A stretch of 64,000 bases of DNA from the NCBI RefSeq assembly GCF_000243715.2, contig NZ_AHMO02000008.1, positions 1,289,001 to 1,353,000 of the forward strand. Direction: 5' to 3'. The DNA is from Leptospira broomii serovar Hurstbridge str. 5399 (GTDB taxonomy: Bacteria; Spirochaetota; Leptospiria; Leptospirales; Leptospiraceae). Below, piece after piece: positions 44,820 through 56,130 of the stretch; position 1 is the stretch's first letter; every line of letters begins with the position of its first letter. Under the pieces are notes generated by a model. That model ran no database searches and was not told where the DNA came from. It was given only the letters and a program-made list of their open reading frames with translations. A program made the translations under genes and the position numbers.

Positions 44820-47793
44820 TCGGTTCCTTTCCTTCCGCATTTCTGTATTTGCTATAAATCGTATTCATTAAGATCAAAATTCCACCGACTCCAAGAAAGA
44901 CAAGCGCCCTGGTAATCGTAGATGATTTGGAAAGGTCCCAAAAGATTAGTCTGAGTAGGCAAATTACCATTGCAGATAACGAAACATATCGGAAATGGTT
45001 TTCTTTAAGAAATAACCCGACAAGAAAAACAACGAAGACTTCCGTCATCCATAGCAACGTTAAGAACGCAGTGTCAAAGCTCCAAAAAAGAAACAAAGCG
45101 ACGGTTAAGAATAACGGATAGAAGATGAGAATATTAATTTTAGTCTGAATTTTTTCGGCTAAACGGTTAATAGTTCCCGGAAATCCTTCCTGCTCTCCTC
45201 TTTGAAACGACGGGTGAGTATAAATCATAATAAGGTATGCCGTCTGAAAAAATAAGGATATCAAACCGCCGACCCATTCCTGGTCTGTCCAGAAAGACGA
45301 CGGCGTCGTATTGGAACTGGATAGAAAAGCAGTATGAATGCACGAAATCCAAAAAAGGGTCAGGGAATAAAAGTGGAACCTATCTATGATTGAAATTCGT
45401 CGACTCAGGAGTTCAGTAACGAATGCCAGCAAGATCCAAGCTACAGGTAACCAATTACTAGGAATTTCGAGCGCTAAAGCAATGATACCTGTTAGAAGAG
45501 AAAGTTCCCAAAAAAGAGGGATTATTCTTCGGCTAATTCCGATATCTCCTCCTTTTCCTAAAACGGAAGTATTTGCCCAATACAGAAAAACTCCGATTGC
45601 AAAGATTTGAATTAAAAGTCTGACTTTGAATATTCCGATATAAATTTCGGATTGAAGATGAACTAAAATATGAGCACCGATAAAGAGTCCGACAAAAGTT
45701 AACGCAAATCCACCCCATACGATCCTCGAATTAACAAGACTCTTACGCCAATCGGAAATCCAAACCGGAGATTTCGCCGAAACTAATGAGTAAAATTCCA
45801 AATAAAAGACGGAGAAGAGCAGCCAGATGATTCCAGGTAAGATGGGCGATACCGGCCCTGCAATTAACAAAATTTGTATTATGATATGTAAAGATAATAC
45901 GGCTGCACCTGGCTGCGATAGGTACACCGAAACTCCATCATTTCGATTAATTTTCGATAAGGGAATGGCAAACAGACAAAATACGATCAGTGGAATATCC
46001 CGAACGAGTTGTTCCCAAGGGTCCGAGTTTCTTGCCGCATAGATAACCAGAGAATGAATTGCAATAGTAAACGGAAATAAACCGATACCTAACCCGTTCC
46101 AGTTAGTCTTTTGTCGTAGAAGCAATAAAAGAATTCCGAAAACGGGAAAAAAATATTCTACACCCTTTATATCGGCGCATTGATAGCATAAAGCAGAGGC
46201 AAGAAACCCGGAAAGAATTCCCGAAGGCGATACTTTCATAGCGTCCGAAAAACCGTAAATATCGTCCCAGGAATCGGCTTGTCGGGAATATCGAATCGAA
46301 TCGATAGCTTGGACTACAAAGGTAAGAAAGATTATGCTAAGCGTAGCAGAAATATTTCTCCAAGAACTAAGATTCTGCATTTGCTCGGCCAAAGACCATA
46401 AAATAACTAAATATGATAAAAAGGAAAAGTGAAGAAGCGCTCCGCCAATCCATCGTAGAAGTTCTTCCTTCTCTTCGGATACGGCGATAAAAAATAGCAG
46501 AAAAAGTACGCTTACGATCAAGGTAATCGATAAATACCCCATCTCCCATCGACCGAGGAACACTACACCTAGAAATGCGATTCCCAAGGAAACTAATGTA
46601 TCGGTAATGTAAAGCCAACGAATTCCGATTTTGCGCGCCCTTCGAGCATGCAAAAAAAGTAATAATGATATAAGAATAAGGATCGGCGCATTCCATTTCG
46701 ATCCGGTGGAATATAAGGCGAATCCGAGACCTACGCTCAACCAGGAAACGAAATGAGTGATGAACGGAAGGATTTCCAGTTTTTCCGCAGCATACACTTT
46801 TCGATAATGAACCAACAAAGACATTAGTCCTACGAGACCGGTCCCGGTAAGCCCGAAAATGCGGGCCATCGATTCGTATTCTCCCTCGGATGAAATGATA
46901 TGATTTTTAAAAAGAAAATTGACGACTAGGAAAGAAGCAACCGTCTGAAGAAGATGATATTCCCATTTCGCTTTATACGATAAGGCGGCGCTAAAAACCG
47001 CAACACCTACTCCGACGCAAAATACTAAGTTTGTAGAAGGTAAGATGGCAAGAGCCAGCAGGCTCAAAACGATATGTAAGCTGGCGAATCTCTGTAAGGA
47101 TGCAAACCAAGCTAACGATAAATTTATCGTTATTCCACCTAGCACAATAACGAGCGCTAGAATCTCATTTTCGATCCATTTCATTCCGGGCAAAGAAGCG
47201 GCGCCGACGCATGCAAATAGAACAACTGCACCTGAAGCGCTTTTTAGCCAGTATGAGATTTGTTTCCAAAATTCTTTAGTAAATAGATAGAGTGAAGCGG
47301 CATATAATCCCGCCCCTATCCCCAAAACCATCAGGAACCGGAGTAACGGTGAAACCTTTAAAGCTGCATATATAGCTAAAAATCCCACCCCCATGACTAA
47401 AATGATAGTCCCGAGTATTCCCGTCCAATTCTGGGCCACTATCTTTTCGACTTTTTCCCAAGTCTGAGATTTCACCGGATTTTTCTTAGGAGACAGGAGT
47501 GATTCTTGAGGCAATGATTCTTGAATCGATGCGACGGGTTTTCTCTTAGCCTCGGAAACGACCCGCTCTTTTGCCGGCAATACTATCGATTCCTTTGTTG
47601 AAATCGGTTTTTCGTCCGGAATTCGGTCCCTTTCACGTACAGGAGGCTTTGAAGGTAATTCGAGCTCTTTAATTCTATCTTCGAGCTGGCGGACTTTTTC
47701 TTTTAGCTCCGTTACTCTTGAACCTAATATAAAGGGGTAAATTAAGAAAAAAATCAGAACTATAAACGCGATGAAACCGAAAAATTCTAACAT
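44809..47793 (-). CDS. DUF2339 family multi-pass membrane protein
   Basis: A 994-residue protein with an N-terminal membrane anchor. A coiled-coil and low-complexity charged region (about residues 25-125: VTELKEKVRQLEDRIKELEL, then Pro/Glu/Lys-rich) precedes around 25 consecutive hydrophobic segments. The motif KIVAQNWTGILGTIILVMGVGFLAIYAA at about residue 130 is diagnostic for DUF2339. Function unknown; possibly an envelope or polysaccharide-related membrane scaffold. Downstream is an overlapping M48 peptidase gene. Confidence 0.84.
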   Translation of the reverse strand: MLEFFGFIAFIVLIFFLIYPFILGSRVTELKEKVRQLEDRIKELELPSKPPVRERDRIPDEKPISTKESIVLPAKERVVSEAKRKPVASIQESLPQESLLSPKKNPVKSQTWEKVEKIVAQNWTGILGTIILVMGVGFLAIYAALKVSPLLRFLMVLGIGAGLYAASLYLFTKEFWKQISYWLKSASGAVVLFACVGAASLPGMKWIENEILALVIVLGGITINLSLAWFASLQRFASLHIVLSLLALAILPSTNLVFCVGVGVAVFSAALSYKAKWEYHLLQTVASFLVVNFLFKNHIISSEGEYESMARIFGLTGTGLVGLMSLLVHYRKVYAAEKLEILPFITHFVSWLSVGLGFALYSTGSKWNAPILILISLLLFLHARRARKIGIRWLYITDTLVSLGIAFLGVVFLGRWEMGYLSITLIVSVLFLLFFIAVSEEKEELLRWIGGALLHFSFLSYLVILWSLAEQMQNLSSWRNISATLSIIFLTFVVQAIDSIRYSRQADSWDDIYGFSDAMKVSPSGILSGFLASALCYQCADIKGVEYFFPVFGILLLLLRQKTNWNGLGIGLFPFTIAIHSLVIYAARNSDPWEQLVRDIPLIVFCLFAIPLSKINRNDGVSVYLSQPGAAVLSLHIIIQILLIAGPVSPILPGIIWLLFSVFYLEFYSLVSAKSPVWISDWRKSLVNSRIVWGGFALTFVGLFIGAHILVHLQSEIYIGIFKVRLLIQIFAIGVFLYWANTSVLGKGGDIGISRRIIPLFWELSLLTGIIALALEIPSNWLPVAWILLAFVTELLSRRISIIDRFHFYSLTLFWISCIHTAFLSSSNTTPSSFWTDQEWVGGLISLFFQTAYLIMIYTHPSFQRGEQEGFPGTINRLAEKIQTKINILIFYPLFLTVALFLFWSFDTAFLTLLWMTEVFVVFLVGLFLKENHFRYVSLSAMVICLLRLIFWDLSKSSTITRALVFLGVGGILILMNTIYSKYRNAEGKEPNAK

Positions 47794-48078
47794 TGAGTTC
47801 TCGATTAAAGACTATCGCTTCGAGGCTGTAAATTTATTTTTTCATCGAAATGGAAGTCAGAAATGTCGGAACTAGCCGAGAACGCGTACAAAATCGACAG
47901 ATTTTATCTATTCACCGATAAAGGATGAAATTCTACGTTAGATAAACCCCCGTAATAATACGAACTAGTTGATAATGATTTTCAGAAAAGGCTTTTAGAC
48001 TTCCGAAAAAATGATTTTGATTATGCTATAGATTGTTATTTTTTAGCCTTCTAGTATATTCGTATCGGAAATAGTGAA

Positions 48079-51000
48079 TTGAATCCTCGCTTCTTAGAAT
48101 CAGAATTTCTTTTGCAAATTTTCGAATCTTGTCGAGAGGGAATCGTTATAGCCGATTCCGAAGGAGCGATTTTCGATGCGAATGATTCTTTTTTAAAACT
48201 TACCGGCTATACCCGATCGACACTAAGATCCCTGAATGTCTGGCAATTGACTGCCGATCGTTGGAGATCCATCGAAGCCGATACGATCAAAGAACAACTC
48301 ATTCCGAACGGTTACACCGAAGAATATGAAAAGGAAATCGTTCGCAAAGATAAAACATTAGTTTCCGTGTCGGTAAAAATGTATTACTTAACCGAATCTC
48401 GAGGAGCAAGGAAAGTAATCTGGGGAACATTTAGAGATATAACCCAAAAAAAAACAAGGGATGAATTAAATTCCCAAAATTATCGAAAAACCAAAGAAAG
48501 CTGGGAAGCACTCAAACGAATTTTTGACCTAAATCCTCTCCCAATGAGCATATCGGAAATAGATTCCGGAAAACTAATAGATGTCAACACACGATTCGAA
48601 GAAGAAGTCGGGTACACTTACGACGAGCTATTAGGTAAAACGACCGTAGAATTGCAGATTTGGAAGGATGTCGATACGCGCACTCGAACAATGAAAGTGA
48701 TTCGAGAGAAAGGTTGGATAAATAACCTAGAACTTTTATTTAGAAGAAAATCAGGAGAAGAGTTTTGGGGACTTTTTTCCGCGCAGATCATAGAATACAA
48801 AGGGTCGACGGTTCTTCTCACAATCACGGCTCCGATCTCCGATCGGATCAAGGAAGACCGGGAAAAGAGAAAGCTATTAGAAGATATTCAGGAAAAACAG
48901 GAAATCCTTGATCAAATCATTCGTCTTAACCCTTCGGCTATCACGCTTTCGAAAGCTGATGGAACCTACCTAGAAGCAAACGATCTTTTTCTCGAATACG
49001 TCGGAAAAACTAAGGAAGAAACTTTAGGCAAAACCCCCGTTGAATTAGGCGTCTACTACGACTTGACGGATCGAGCAAGGGTTCTCGAAGGCTTACGAAC
49101 CGCAGGTATCGTAAGAAACCTTGAAATCACCATGAAAACAGCCGAAGGAAAGATTCGGTCCATTTTATTTTCAGCCAGAATATTGGAATCCAAAGGAGAA
49201 AAGAAAATACTAGCGATCGGCCATGATATCTCCGATATCAAAGAATCTCGGGAAAGACTCGAATCATTAGCGAAAGAGTTGGAAAAAAGCCGAGAGTTAT
49301 TTCAAAAATTATTTCAACTAATCCCTTCAGGAGTTGTGCTTACCGATTGGGAAACTAGACGCATTATAGATGCAAATGAACGATATTTGGAATTGATTCA
49401 GTTTTCCCGTGACGCGGTAATCGGCAAGACAACTCCTGAATTACATATATGGGATTTAGATCCGGAATTTAGATCCTACGTTTACGATTCTTTAAAAACG
49501 AAAAACGAAGTCGCAAGTATGGAAACCGTATTTAAAGCCTCGGACGGCACTCCGATACCTGTTTTATATTCCGGTCGTATGGTAACTCTCAACGGGCGTC
49601 CGCACGTCATCTCAGTAAGTACTGACATCTCCGAAAGAAAAAAGGCCGAAGAAGAAGCAAAAAGATTAAACGAAGAGATACTATATAATAAGGATCTATT
49701 CGAACGTATATTCCAACTAAATCCCGCCGCAGTCTCTTTATCCGATTTAGAAACGGGAGTTTACCAGCAGGTAAACCAATCTTACTGCGAGCTGATAGGA
49801 TACACGAGAGAACAGATTATCGGAAAGTCCTCTCTCGAGCTTGGAATTTGGCAAAAGAACATCGATCGTAAAACGTTACTGGCCGAACTCAAGGAGAAGG
49901 GATGGACGGGCAGCATCGAGGCCACCATACTTCATTCCGACGGTACACAGCGAAAAGTGTTATCGGGTAACCGAGTTTTCAGAATGAATGATCGACAGAT
50001 GCTACTCGCCCTACTGATCGATATTACTGAAAAGAAAAAAATCGAGGCGGAAAGAGACGAATATTTTGCCCAACTAGAGGAGAGTAAAGAACTCTTCGAA
50101 CGCGTATTCGAGATGAATCCGGATACTATCACGATTTCCGATCTAACAACGGGAACCTATATCAGTGTAAACGAAAGATTTACTGAAATGCTACAGTATC
50201 CGAAAGAGGATGCTATCGGAAACACGTCCGTCGAGTTGGGAATATGGCCGAGCGACGTTCGCAATAAGATCGTTGAAACGTTAAGCGAAAAAGGAGTCAT
50301 GAGGGATTTCGACGTTCAACTTACTCGTAAAGACGGCTCCAAAGTCGATGCCAGCTTTTCGGCGCGGATCATCAATTTAGGAAAATCTCCCTCGTTGATT
50401 GCGATCACTCGCGACATTACTCTATCTAAAGCCGCTGCGATGGAAAAAGAAGAACAGGCTCAAAGACTGTCGATGCAGGCAAAAGCGTTTCTAGAAATGA
50501 CGAGAGATCCCGAATTCGTTTCAGGAAGTTTAGAAGCTGCTGCAAAAAAAATCTCGAAAATGGCTTCTGAAACGCTGGATTGCGACCGAGCCTCGATCTG
50601 GATTTTTGATAAAGGAAGTGAGGAAATTTGGACATTAATCGCCGGCTGGGATAGAGGAAGTAACAGATTCCTTGAAAGCATGTCCGTACGATTATCGGAT
50701 TATCCTAGTTACTTCGAAGCTATAAAGGCGGCAAGGTTCCTGGACATTAAAGACGCAGCCAACGACCCGCGTACGAAAGAATTCGCCGATATTTATTGTA
50801 CTCCTTTAAACATCACCTCACTCCTAAACGCACCCGTATTCTTAAGAGGTAGGATTAAAGGAGTCGTTCGTCTGGACCATCGGGGAAAGTTGCGGGAATG
50901 GAAAGGATACGAATCGCAGTTCGCAGTTACGGTAACCGAACAAGTCACCCAACTTTTGCTGAACGCGGAAAGGAATGAAGCGAAAGAAGAATTGGAAAAA

Positions 51001-52032
51001 GCGGTCACTATTCGAACTTCCGAGCTCGCTTCAGCATTGGATAATCTTCGTAAAACCCAGGATCAACTTATCCTTTCGGAGAAAATGGCCGCATTAGGGC
51101 AATTAGTTGCCGGAATCGCCCACGAGATAAACAATCCTTTAGGTGCGATATCCGCATTAAGCGGCGAACTAAAAGCCTATCTAAATTCTTCGGCAGATAG
51201 ACTTGAAAAATTGGGAATAATGCTCTCTTCCGCAAATTCGCTCCTTATTCATAATCTTTCAAATTTTATCCGATGTGGTTTAGAAAGCAAAGAATCGCAG
51301 CTTACCAGAGAAGAGCGAAGAATCATCTTAAAAGATATTAAAAATAATCTCACAGAAATCGGTTTCGAAAATGCCTACGATCTAGCGGATAGAATAATGG
51401 ATATAGGTCTTCAAACTGCCCTAAAGGAATTTCCGGACCTGTTCGGCGACCCATCCAATTACCCGCTTCTTGATTTTGCAATCGAGGAAATCCAAACTTT
51501 CAAGAATGTAACTTCGATTCGTTTAGCCGTGGATCGAACTTCAAAAATAGTCTATGCATTAAAGAATTATGCACATATCGATTTCGGCGGGAGAAAAGTA
51601 GAAACGGATCTAGTAGAGAATATCGAAACCGTCTTGACCATTTATCATAATCAAATGAAGAACGGAGTCGAAATTGAATTGGATTTTCCGATTCGGCCTA
51701 AAGTGCCCGCTTTTCCCGACGATTTGTTACAGGTTTGGACAAACCTTATTTACAATTCGTTACAAGCAATGAACTTCAAAGGTAAGATTAGGATTTCCAT
51801 TCGCGAATCCAACGACGACGTGACAGTTTCCATATGGGACAACGGCCCCGGAATTCCTGCCGAAGTAAAAGCAAAGATCTTCGATCCATTCTTTACGACA
51901 AAAGGTCCCGGCGAAGGTAGCGGACTGGGGCTTGATATATCTAGAAGAATCATACTTAAGCATAGTGGTCGCATCGAACTCGATTCGAAACCGGGAGAAA
52001 CGACGTTTAAAGTAATCCTTCCTAGAAGCTAA
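48079..52032 (+). CDS. Multi-PAS/GAF sensor histidine kinase
   Basis: A soluble-looking sensor kinase of 1317 residues without transmembrane segments. Six PAS domains occupy roughly residues 10-125, 145-260, 275-390, 405-520, 535-655 and 665-785. The second to sixth are close relatives sharing LNP-x-x-x-x-x-S-x-x and GK(T/S)-x-x-ELGIW. A GAF domain (about 800-960), a coiled coil, a DHp helix with His1015 in [11 protein letters not shown], and an ATPase domain ([28 protein letters not shown]) follow. About 150 extra residues separate the H box from the ATPase. No receiver domain or response regulator adjoins. The start is TTG 48079, after CGGAAATAG; no nearby ATG fits. Confidence 0.92.
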   Translation: MNPRFLESEFLLQIFESCREGIVIADSEGAIFDANDSFLKLTGYTRSTLRSLNVWQLTADRWRSIEADTIKEQLIPNGYTEEYEKEIVRKDKTLVSVSVKMYYLTESRGARKVIWGTFRDITQKKTRDELNSQNYRKTKESWEALKRIFDLNPLPMSISEIDSGKLIDVNTRFEEEVGYTYDELLGKTTVELQIWKDVDTRTRTMKVIREKGWINNLELLFRRKSGEEFWGLFSAQIIEYKGSTVLLTITAPISDRIKEDREKRKLLEDIQEKQEILDQIIRLNPSAITLSKADGTYLEANDLFLEYVGKTKEETLGKTPVELGVYYDLTDRARVLEGLRTAGIVRNLEITMKTAEGKIRSILFSARILESKGEKKILAIGHDISDIKESRERLESLAKELEKSRELFQKLFQLIPSGVVLTDWETRRIIDANERYLELIQFSRDAVIGKTTPELHIWDLDPEFRSYVYDSLKTKNEVASMETVFKASDGTPIPVLYSGRMVTLNGRPHVISVSTDISERKKAEEEAKRLNEEILYNKDLFERIFQLNPAAVSLSDLETGVYQQVNQSYCELIGYTREQIIGKSSLELGIWQKNIDRKTLLAELKEKGWTGSIEATILHSDGTQRKVLSGNRVFRMNDRQMLLALLIDITEKKKIEAERDEYFAQLEESKELFERVFEMNPDTITISDLTTGTYISVNERFTEMLQYPKEDAIGNTSVELGIWPSDVRNKIVETLSEKGVMRDFDVQLTRKDGSKVDASFSARIINLGKSPSLIAITRDITLSKAAAMEKEEQAQRLSMQAKAFLEMTRDPEFVSGSLEAAAKKISKMASETLDCDRASIWIFDKGSEEIWTLIAGWDRGSNRFLESMSVRLSDYPSYFEAIKAARFLDIKDAANDPRTKEFADIYCTPLNITSLLNAPVFLRGRIKGVVRLDHRGKLREWKGYESQFAVTVTEQVTQLLLNAERNEAKEELEKAVTIRTSELASALDNLRKTQDQLILSEKMAALGQLVAGIAHEINNPLGAISALSGELKAYLNSSADRLEKLGIMLSSANSLLIHNLSNFIRCGLESKESQLTREERRIILKDIKNNLTEIGFENAYDLADRIMDIGLQTALKEFPDLFGDPSNYPLLDFAIEEIQTFKNVTSIRLAVDRTSKIVYALKNYAHIDFGGRKVETDLVENIETVLTIYHNQMKNGVEIELDFPIRPKVPAFPDDLLQVWTNLIYNSLQAMNFKGKIRISIRESNDDVTVSIWDNGPGIPAEVKAKIFDPFFTTKGPGEGSGLGLDISRRIILKHSGRIELDSKPGETTFKVILPRS

Positions 52033-52082
52033 AAATTCGTTTTTAGTTTGATCCTGTTTAAGGTTCGAATGAAATTCAAATT

Positions 52083-53435
52083 ATGAAAAGGTCGTCTTCG
52101 AATTGCGTTATTATAGCAGTCATTTTATCGCTAGTTTCTTTTACATTTCTTTTCGGAAAAAATAAAGTTAGAGTAGAAAGCAAACTCCCCGCTATCTTAT
52201 CCGGCCCGATGGTCGGATATTCCACCCATAAGGAAGTAAAACTCTGGGTACAAACAAAAATTCCGGCAAAAGTCTATGTAGAATATTTTCCGGTCGGAGA
52301 ATCGAATCATAAAAAAAAGACCTTAGAAACCACCACCAGACATGATCAGGGAAATGTAGCACATTTACTCGCGGATGAGCTTGAGCCTGGAAAAAAGTAT
52401 TCTTATTTACTATACGTCGATGGTAATCCGATCGAACCGATAAATAAGCAAGAATTTCGAACCCAACCTATTTGGATCGGAAAACAATCCGGTCCTCCCG
52501 ATTTTCGCTTCGCGCTCGGAAGTTGTGCTTTCGTAAACGATTCAAAGTACGACACTCAACCCAAAGCTTACGGCGGAGACTACCAAATTTTTCATTCCAT
52601 CCTCTCGAAGGATCCTGAGTTTATGCTTTGGATGGGAGATAACATTTATTTAAGAGAACCCGACTGGGATTCCCGAACCGGTTTTATTTATCGATACACT
52701 CAACAAAGAGCCTTACCGGAACTCCAGCCACTCTTAGCCAGAGTTCATCATTACGCGATACTGGATGACCACGATTGGGGACCGAATGACGGAGATTCGT
52801 CTTTTTGGCTGCGCGACACTGCCGAGGAAATGTTTAAACTTTTCTGGGCAAATCCGAACTATGCAAAGAGAGGTTTATACGGATCTTTTACCTGGGGGGA
52901 CGCCCAATTCTTTCTGCTGGATGACCGAAGCTTTAGAACCGCAAACGACAATAAACTTGGCAAACGGTCTTATTTAGGAGATCGGCAATTGAATTGGCTT
53001 ATTAATGCATTAATATTCTCTAAATATACCTTTAAATTTGTCGTGGTCGGAGGTCAAGTTCTCAACCCGTTGCAGGTCTTTGAAAATTATTCAACCTATT
53101 CCGAAGAAAGGGATCAGTTATTAAATGCGATCAAAAAACAAAAGATTAAGAACGTGATATTCCTGACGGGAGATCGACATTTTACTGAACTGTCGCTGTT
53201 GGAAGAAAACGGAGAAGAACCGATCTACGACTTAACCGTTTCTCCTCTGACGTCATCGACCTATCCTCCCATCACGGAAAAAAATCCCTTACGAGTACAA
53301 AGTACTTTGATAGATGATAAACGAAATTTTGGAACGATCGAAGTCACCGGTCCCTTAAAAAATCGTAAACTTACGATTCGTATTTATGATTTTGACGGCA
53401 AAGAACTTTGGACTAGAGAAATCAACGCGAGATGA
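52083..53435 (+). CDS. PhoD-like alkaline phosphatase family protein
   Basis: A 450-residue exported phosphoesterase with a signal peptide ([15 protein letters not shown]). A beta-sandwich domain ([15 protein letters not shown], about residues 45-130) precedes the metallophosphatase core: [36 protein letters not shown], and [10 protein letters not shown], which together give the Asp/Asn/His metal ligands. PhoD relatives hydrolyse phosphodiesters and use Fe/Ca; substrate is unknown here. The gene overlaps the alpha/beta hydrolase gene by four bases (ATGA), so the two are an operon. Confidence 0.87.
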   Translation: MKRSSSNCVIIAVILSLVSFTFLFGKNKVRVESKLPAILSGPMVGYSTHKEVKLWVQTKIPAKVYVEYFPVGESNHKKKTLETTTRHDQGNVAHLLADELEPGKKYSYLLYVDGNPIEPINKQEFRTQPIWIGKQSGPPDFRFALGSCAFVNDSKYDTQPKAYGGDYQIFHSILSKDPEFMLWMGDNIYLREPDWDSRTGFIYRYTQQRALPELQPLLARVHHYAILDDHDWGPNDGDSSFWLRDTAEEMFKLFWANPNYAKRGLYGSFTWGDAQFFLLDDRSFRTANDNKLGKRSYLGDRQLNWLINALIFSKYTFKFVVVGGQVLNPLQVFENYSTYSEERDQLLNAIKKQKIKNVIFLTGDRHFTELSLLEENGEEPIYDLTVSPLTSSTYPPITEKNPLRVQSTLIDDKRNFGTIEVTGPLKNRKLTIRIYDFDGKELWTREINAR

Positions 53436-54253
53436 GATTGCATTCGATCCTAGGAATTTTCATTTTTATCCTATTTCTTTTACTATTTGGAATAGGATTT
53501 CTATTCTACTATAACCAAAGTAAACTTATCTTCTTTCCCGAATCGCTTCCGGAAGATTTTAGATACTCGTTTCAATACCCTTACGAAGAGATTGTGATCG
53601 ATCTTCCGGACGGGGAGAAAATCTATGCTCTGCATTTTCAGGCATCTCCAAATCCCAAAGGAACGATATTATACTTCCATGGAAATGCGGGTAGTTTACG
53701 GACTTGGGGGGCAATTTGCGAAGATATTCTCCCAAACGGCTGGAATCTGCTAATCACCGATTATCGGAGCTATGGGAAAAGTAGGGCAAGATTAACCGAA
53801 TTAGGAATGTATGAAGATGCAGAACGGTGGTATTCTTATCTTCAAAATCGAATTGGATCTCCTGAAGAGCGGATCATAATTTATGGTCGTTCGATAGGAA
53901 CTGCAATAGCTGTCAATCTTGCCGCAAAGAAGTCTCCGCGCTCCGTAATATTAGAAACCCCTTATACTACCTTGGCGGATTTAGCGGCAATTTATTATCC
54001 GATAATACCTTCTTGGTTACTTTCCTTCAAACTTGATTCGCGTTCGAAAATTTTGAACATCTCATCACCAATTCACATATTCCATGGTACGGAAGACGAG
54101 ATCATTCCCTTTTCCCAGGGGAATGATCTATATAAAATCGCCATTGAAAGCGGCAAAAAGGTGGAATTGGTTCGAATACAAGGAGGGAGCCACAATGACC
54201 TCTCCTTTTTTTCGGAGTACAAACGAGAGTTAAAGCGAATTCTCTCCCTTTAA
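53432..54253 (+). CDS. Alpha/beta hydrolase, ABHD13/YfhR-like
   Basis: A 273-residue hydrolase with one N-terminal membrane helix ([23 protein letters not shown]). The fold is clear: [15 protein letters not shown] oxyanion loop, YGRSIGTA nucleophile elbow (Ser), HGTEDEIIP with Asp, and GGSHNDLSF with His, i.e. a full triad. Similar proteins are esterases or thioesterases of unknown substrate. It overlaps the PhoD-like gene by four bases and abuts the convergent mtnP stop with no gap. Confidence 0.86.
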   Translation: MRLHSILGIFIFILFLLLFGIGFLFYYNQSKLIFFPESLPEDFRYSFQYPYEEIVIDLPDGEKIYALHFQASPNPKGTILYFHGNAGSLRTWGAICEDILPNGWNLLITDYRSYGKSRARLTELGMYEDAERWYSYLQNRIGSPEERIIIYGRSIGTAIAVNLAAKKSPRSVILETPYTTLADLAAIYYPIIPSWLLSFKLDSRSKILNISSPIHIFHGTEDEIIPFSQGNDLYKIAIESGKKVELVRIQGGSHNDLSFFSEYKRELKRILSL

Positions 54254-55117
54254 TCAGAAATATTCCGGAAAGAGAACTTTTAGCTTTGCGACAGTATCCG
54301 GATTGCGCTTTTCAGGAGCGGTAATGATTGAATATTTAGTACTATTCTTTAAAGTTAAATCGTCTCCATTTCCAATATCGGAAATTAGGACTGATAACAA
54401 CTTTTTAGCGCTTTCGGCATTTTTACCTAAATTAGCAATTACTAATTCTGCAGTTACAGCTTCTTCGTTCTCTCTCCAGCAATCGTAATCGGTAGACATG
54501 CAAATCATCTGGTAAGCTATTTCTGCTTCTCGAGCCAGTTTAGCCTCGGGCAAAACACTCATGTTGATAATGTCCGCGCCCCAGGTGCGATAAAGATGCG
54601 ATTCGGCTCTCGTGGAAAAAAGAGGACCCTCCATGCAAACCAAAGTTTTACCTTCGTGAATTTGAAGCCCGATTTTAACGGCCGCTTTTTTAATTCGAGC
54701 GCTTAAATTCGCCGAGAAAGGATCCGCAAAAGGCGCATGTGCCACGACTCCTTGTCCGAAAAAAGTAGATTCTCGCCCTCTAGTTCGATCGATTATTTGG
54801 GAGGGCAGGACGAAATCCAAAGGCTTAATTTCCTCGCGCAGACTTCCAACTGAACTAAATGCAACAATCTCTTCGACACCTAGGATTTTCAAAGCAGCAA
54901 TGTTCGCTTTCACCGGAACTTCATGGGGCATCAGAAAATGGCCGACACCGTGCCGAGGTAAAAAGGCGATAAGCTTACCCTGTATCTTGCCGATTTTAAT
55001 TGCGTCCGATGGTTTTCCCCAAGGAGTTTCCGGAAATACTTCTTCCACCAGCTCCATTCCGTCCAAGCTATATAAACCCGTTCCTCCAATGATTGCTGCT
55101 TTAACCTTGGTCGACAT
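54254..55117 (-). CDS. mtnP: S-methyl-5'-thioadenosine phosphorylase
   Basis: PNP-superfamily enzyme that cleaves methylthioadenosine to adenine and methylthioribose-1-phosphate in the methionine salvage route. Motifs: AIIGGTGLYSLDGMEL, FLPRHGVGHFLMPHEVP, FSSVGSLREEIKPLDFV, MEGPLFSTRAESHLYR and DYDCW. The length of 287 residues is standard. The ATG at 55117 has AAGGAG six bases upstream; a frame to 55165 would add 16 implausible residues. Confidence 0.94.
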   Translation of the reverse strand: MSTKVKAAIIGGTGLYSLDGMELVEEVFPETPWGKPSDAIKIGKIQGKLIAFLPRHGVGHFLMPHEVPVKANIAALKILGVEEIVAFSSVGSLREEIKPLDFVLPSQIIDRTRGRESTFFGQGVVAHAPFADPFSANLSARIKKAAVKIGLQIHEGKTLVCMEGPLFSTRAESHLYRTWGADIINMSVLPEAKLAREAEIAYQMICMSTDYDCWRENEEAVTAELVIANLGKNAESAKKLLSVLISDIGNGDDLTLKNSTKYSIITAPEKRNPDTVAKLKVLFPEYF

Positions 55118-55333
55118 TCGTTTCTCCTTAACCCGCCGCATGCGGGAATGTGTACTTCCAAACATTCGTTACCGGGGCGGAATGTAAATCGCGACTTGAA
55201 TTTACGAAGAAGAATGTCGATTTAAAATTTCCGGTTTATCGATGGATCAATTGCAGAGCTAAAGAATCGAAAGTTTGTCTGCCTATCCGAATATGATTTC
55301 GAGCTTAAATCGAGGAATGTACTAAGTAATCAT

Positions 55334-56125
55334 CTACGAAAAAGAGGGATCTCTTGCAGAATCGATAATTTTCTCCAGTTCGAGAATTCCAACTTCAAAT
55401 AAAGCCGGACCCGGTTGAAGAATAATCGCCGGGTCCATTTCAAAAATTCTCCCTTTCCTTATTGCAGAAACTTGCTTCCATTCCTGACGAGTTCGAACCC
55501 ATTCAAAATCCATCGGCTTCCCGCACCAACACCCGATGAAAATGTCCGGATTCGAGTTCGCAACGTCTTCGAGAGAAATAATCCTGTCTTTTGCCAACGA
55601 TTTCTCTTTTAAATGTCCAAAGCAATCATTCGCACCGGCAATCTCTATGAGCTCGGAAACCCAGCGAATTCCGGTAATAATCGGTTCATCCCATTCTTGA
55701 AAAAAAACTTTCGGACGCGATTTTCCCGCTGCGGCGATTCTAACATTTTCAAGTTTTTGCTTATAACTATTCACTAACGAATCGGCTTCTTTCCCTTTTC
55801 CGACCAATCCTGCGACCAGAGAAATCGTTTCAAAAATCTCATCCAACGTTCGTTGATTCGTGATCAGCACGTTTAAACCTTCTTTAATCAAATCATGGGC
55901 AAGCTCGGCCTGAATGTCCGAAAACCCGATTACTAGATCCGGTTTCAATTCCGTAATTCGCTTAATATTCCCGCTGATAAAAGCAGAGACTCGCGGTTTT
56001 TCATCCTTAGCTTTAAGAGGTCTGACCGTATAAGCCGAAATCCCGACAATTCTATCTTGCTCCCCTAATAGATAGAGGAGCTCGGTCGTTTCCTCGGTCA
56101 GACAAACAATTCGTTTCGGACCCAT
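55334..56125 (-). CDS. BtuF-like cobalamin-binding protein without signal peptide
   Basis: A 263-residue protein of the helical-backbone substrate-binding fold used by vitamin B12 and iron-siderophore ABC importers. Start: KRIVCLTEETTELLYLLGEQDRIVGISAYTVRP, then ITELKPDLVIGFSDIQ, and IFIGCWCGKPMDFEW. There is no signal peptide or lipobox, unlike periplasmic BtuF. It lies five bases behind the acs stop on the same strand, so it is probably co-transcribed. The ligand is inferred from family resemblance. Confidence 0.78.
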   Translation of the reverse strand: MGPKRIVCLTEETTELLYLLGEQDRIVGISAYTVRPLKAKDEKPRVSAFISGNIKRITELKPDLVIGFSDIQAELAHDLIKEGLNVLITNQRTLDEIFETISLVAGLVGKGKEADSLVNSYKQKLENVRIAAAGKSRPKVFFQEWDEPIITGIRWVSELIEIAGANDCFGHLKEKSLAKDRIISLEDVANSNPDIFIGCWCGKPMDFEWVRTRQEWKQVSAIRKGRIFEMDPAIILQPGPALFEVGILELEKIIDSARDPSFS

Positions 56126-56130
56126 TCGGA

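Noticed and set aside
47794..48078. 285-base gap between the DUF2339 gene and the sensor kinase
   Set aside because: AT-rich divergent gap with no frame or structure that I can support beyond presumed promoters.
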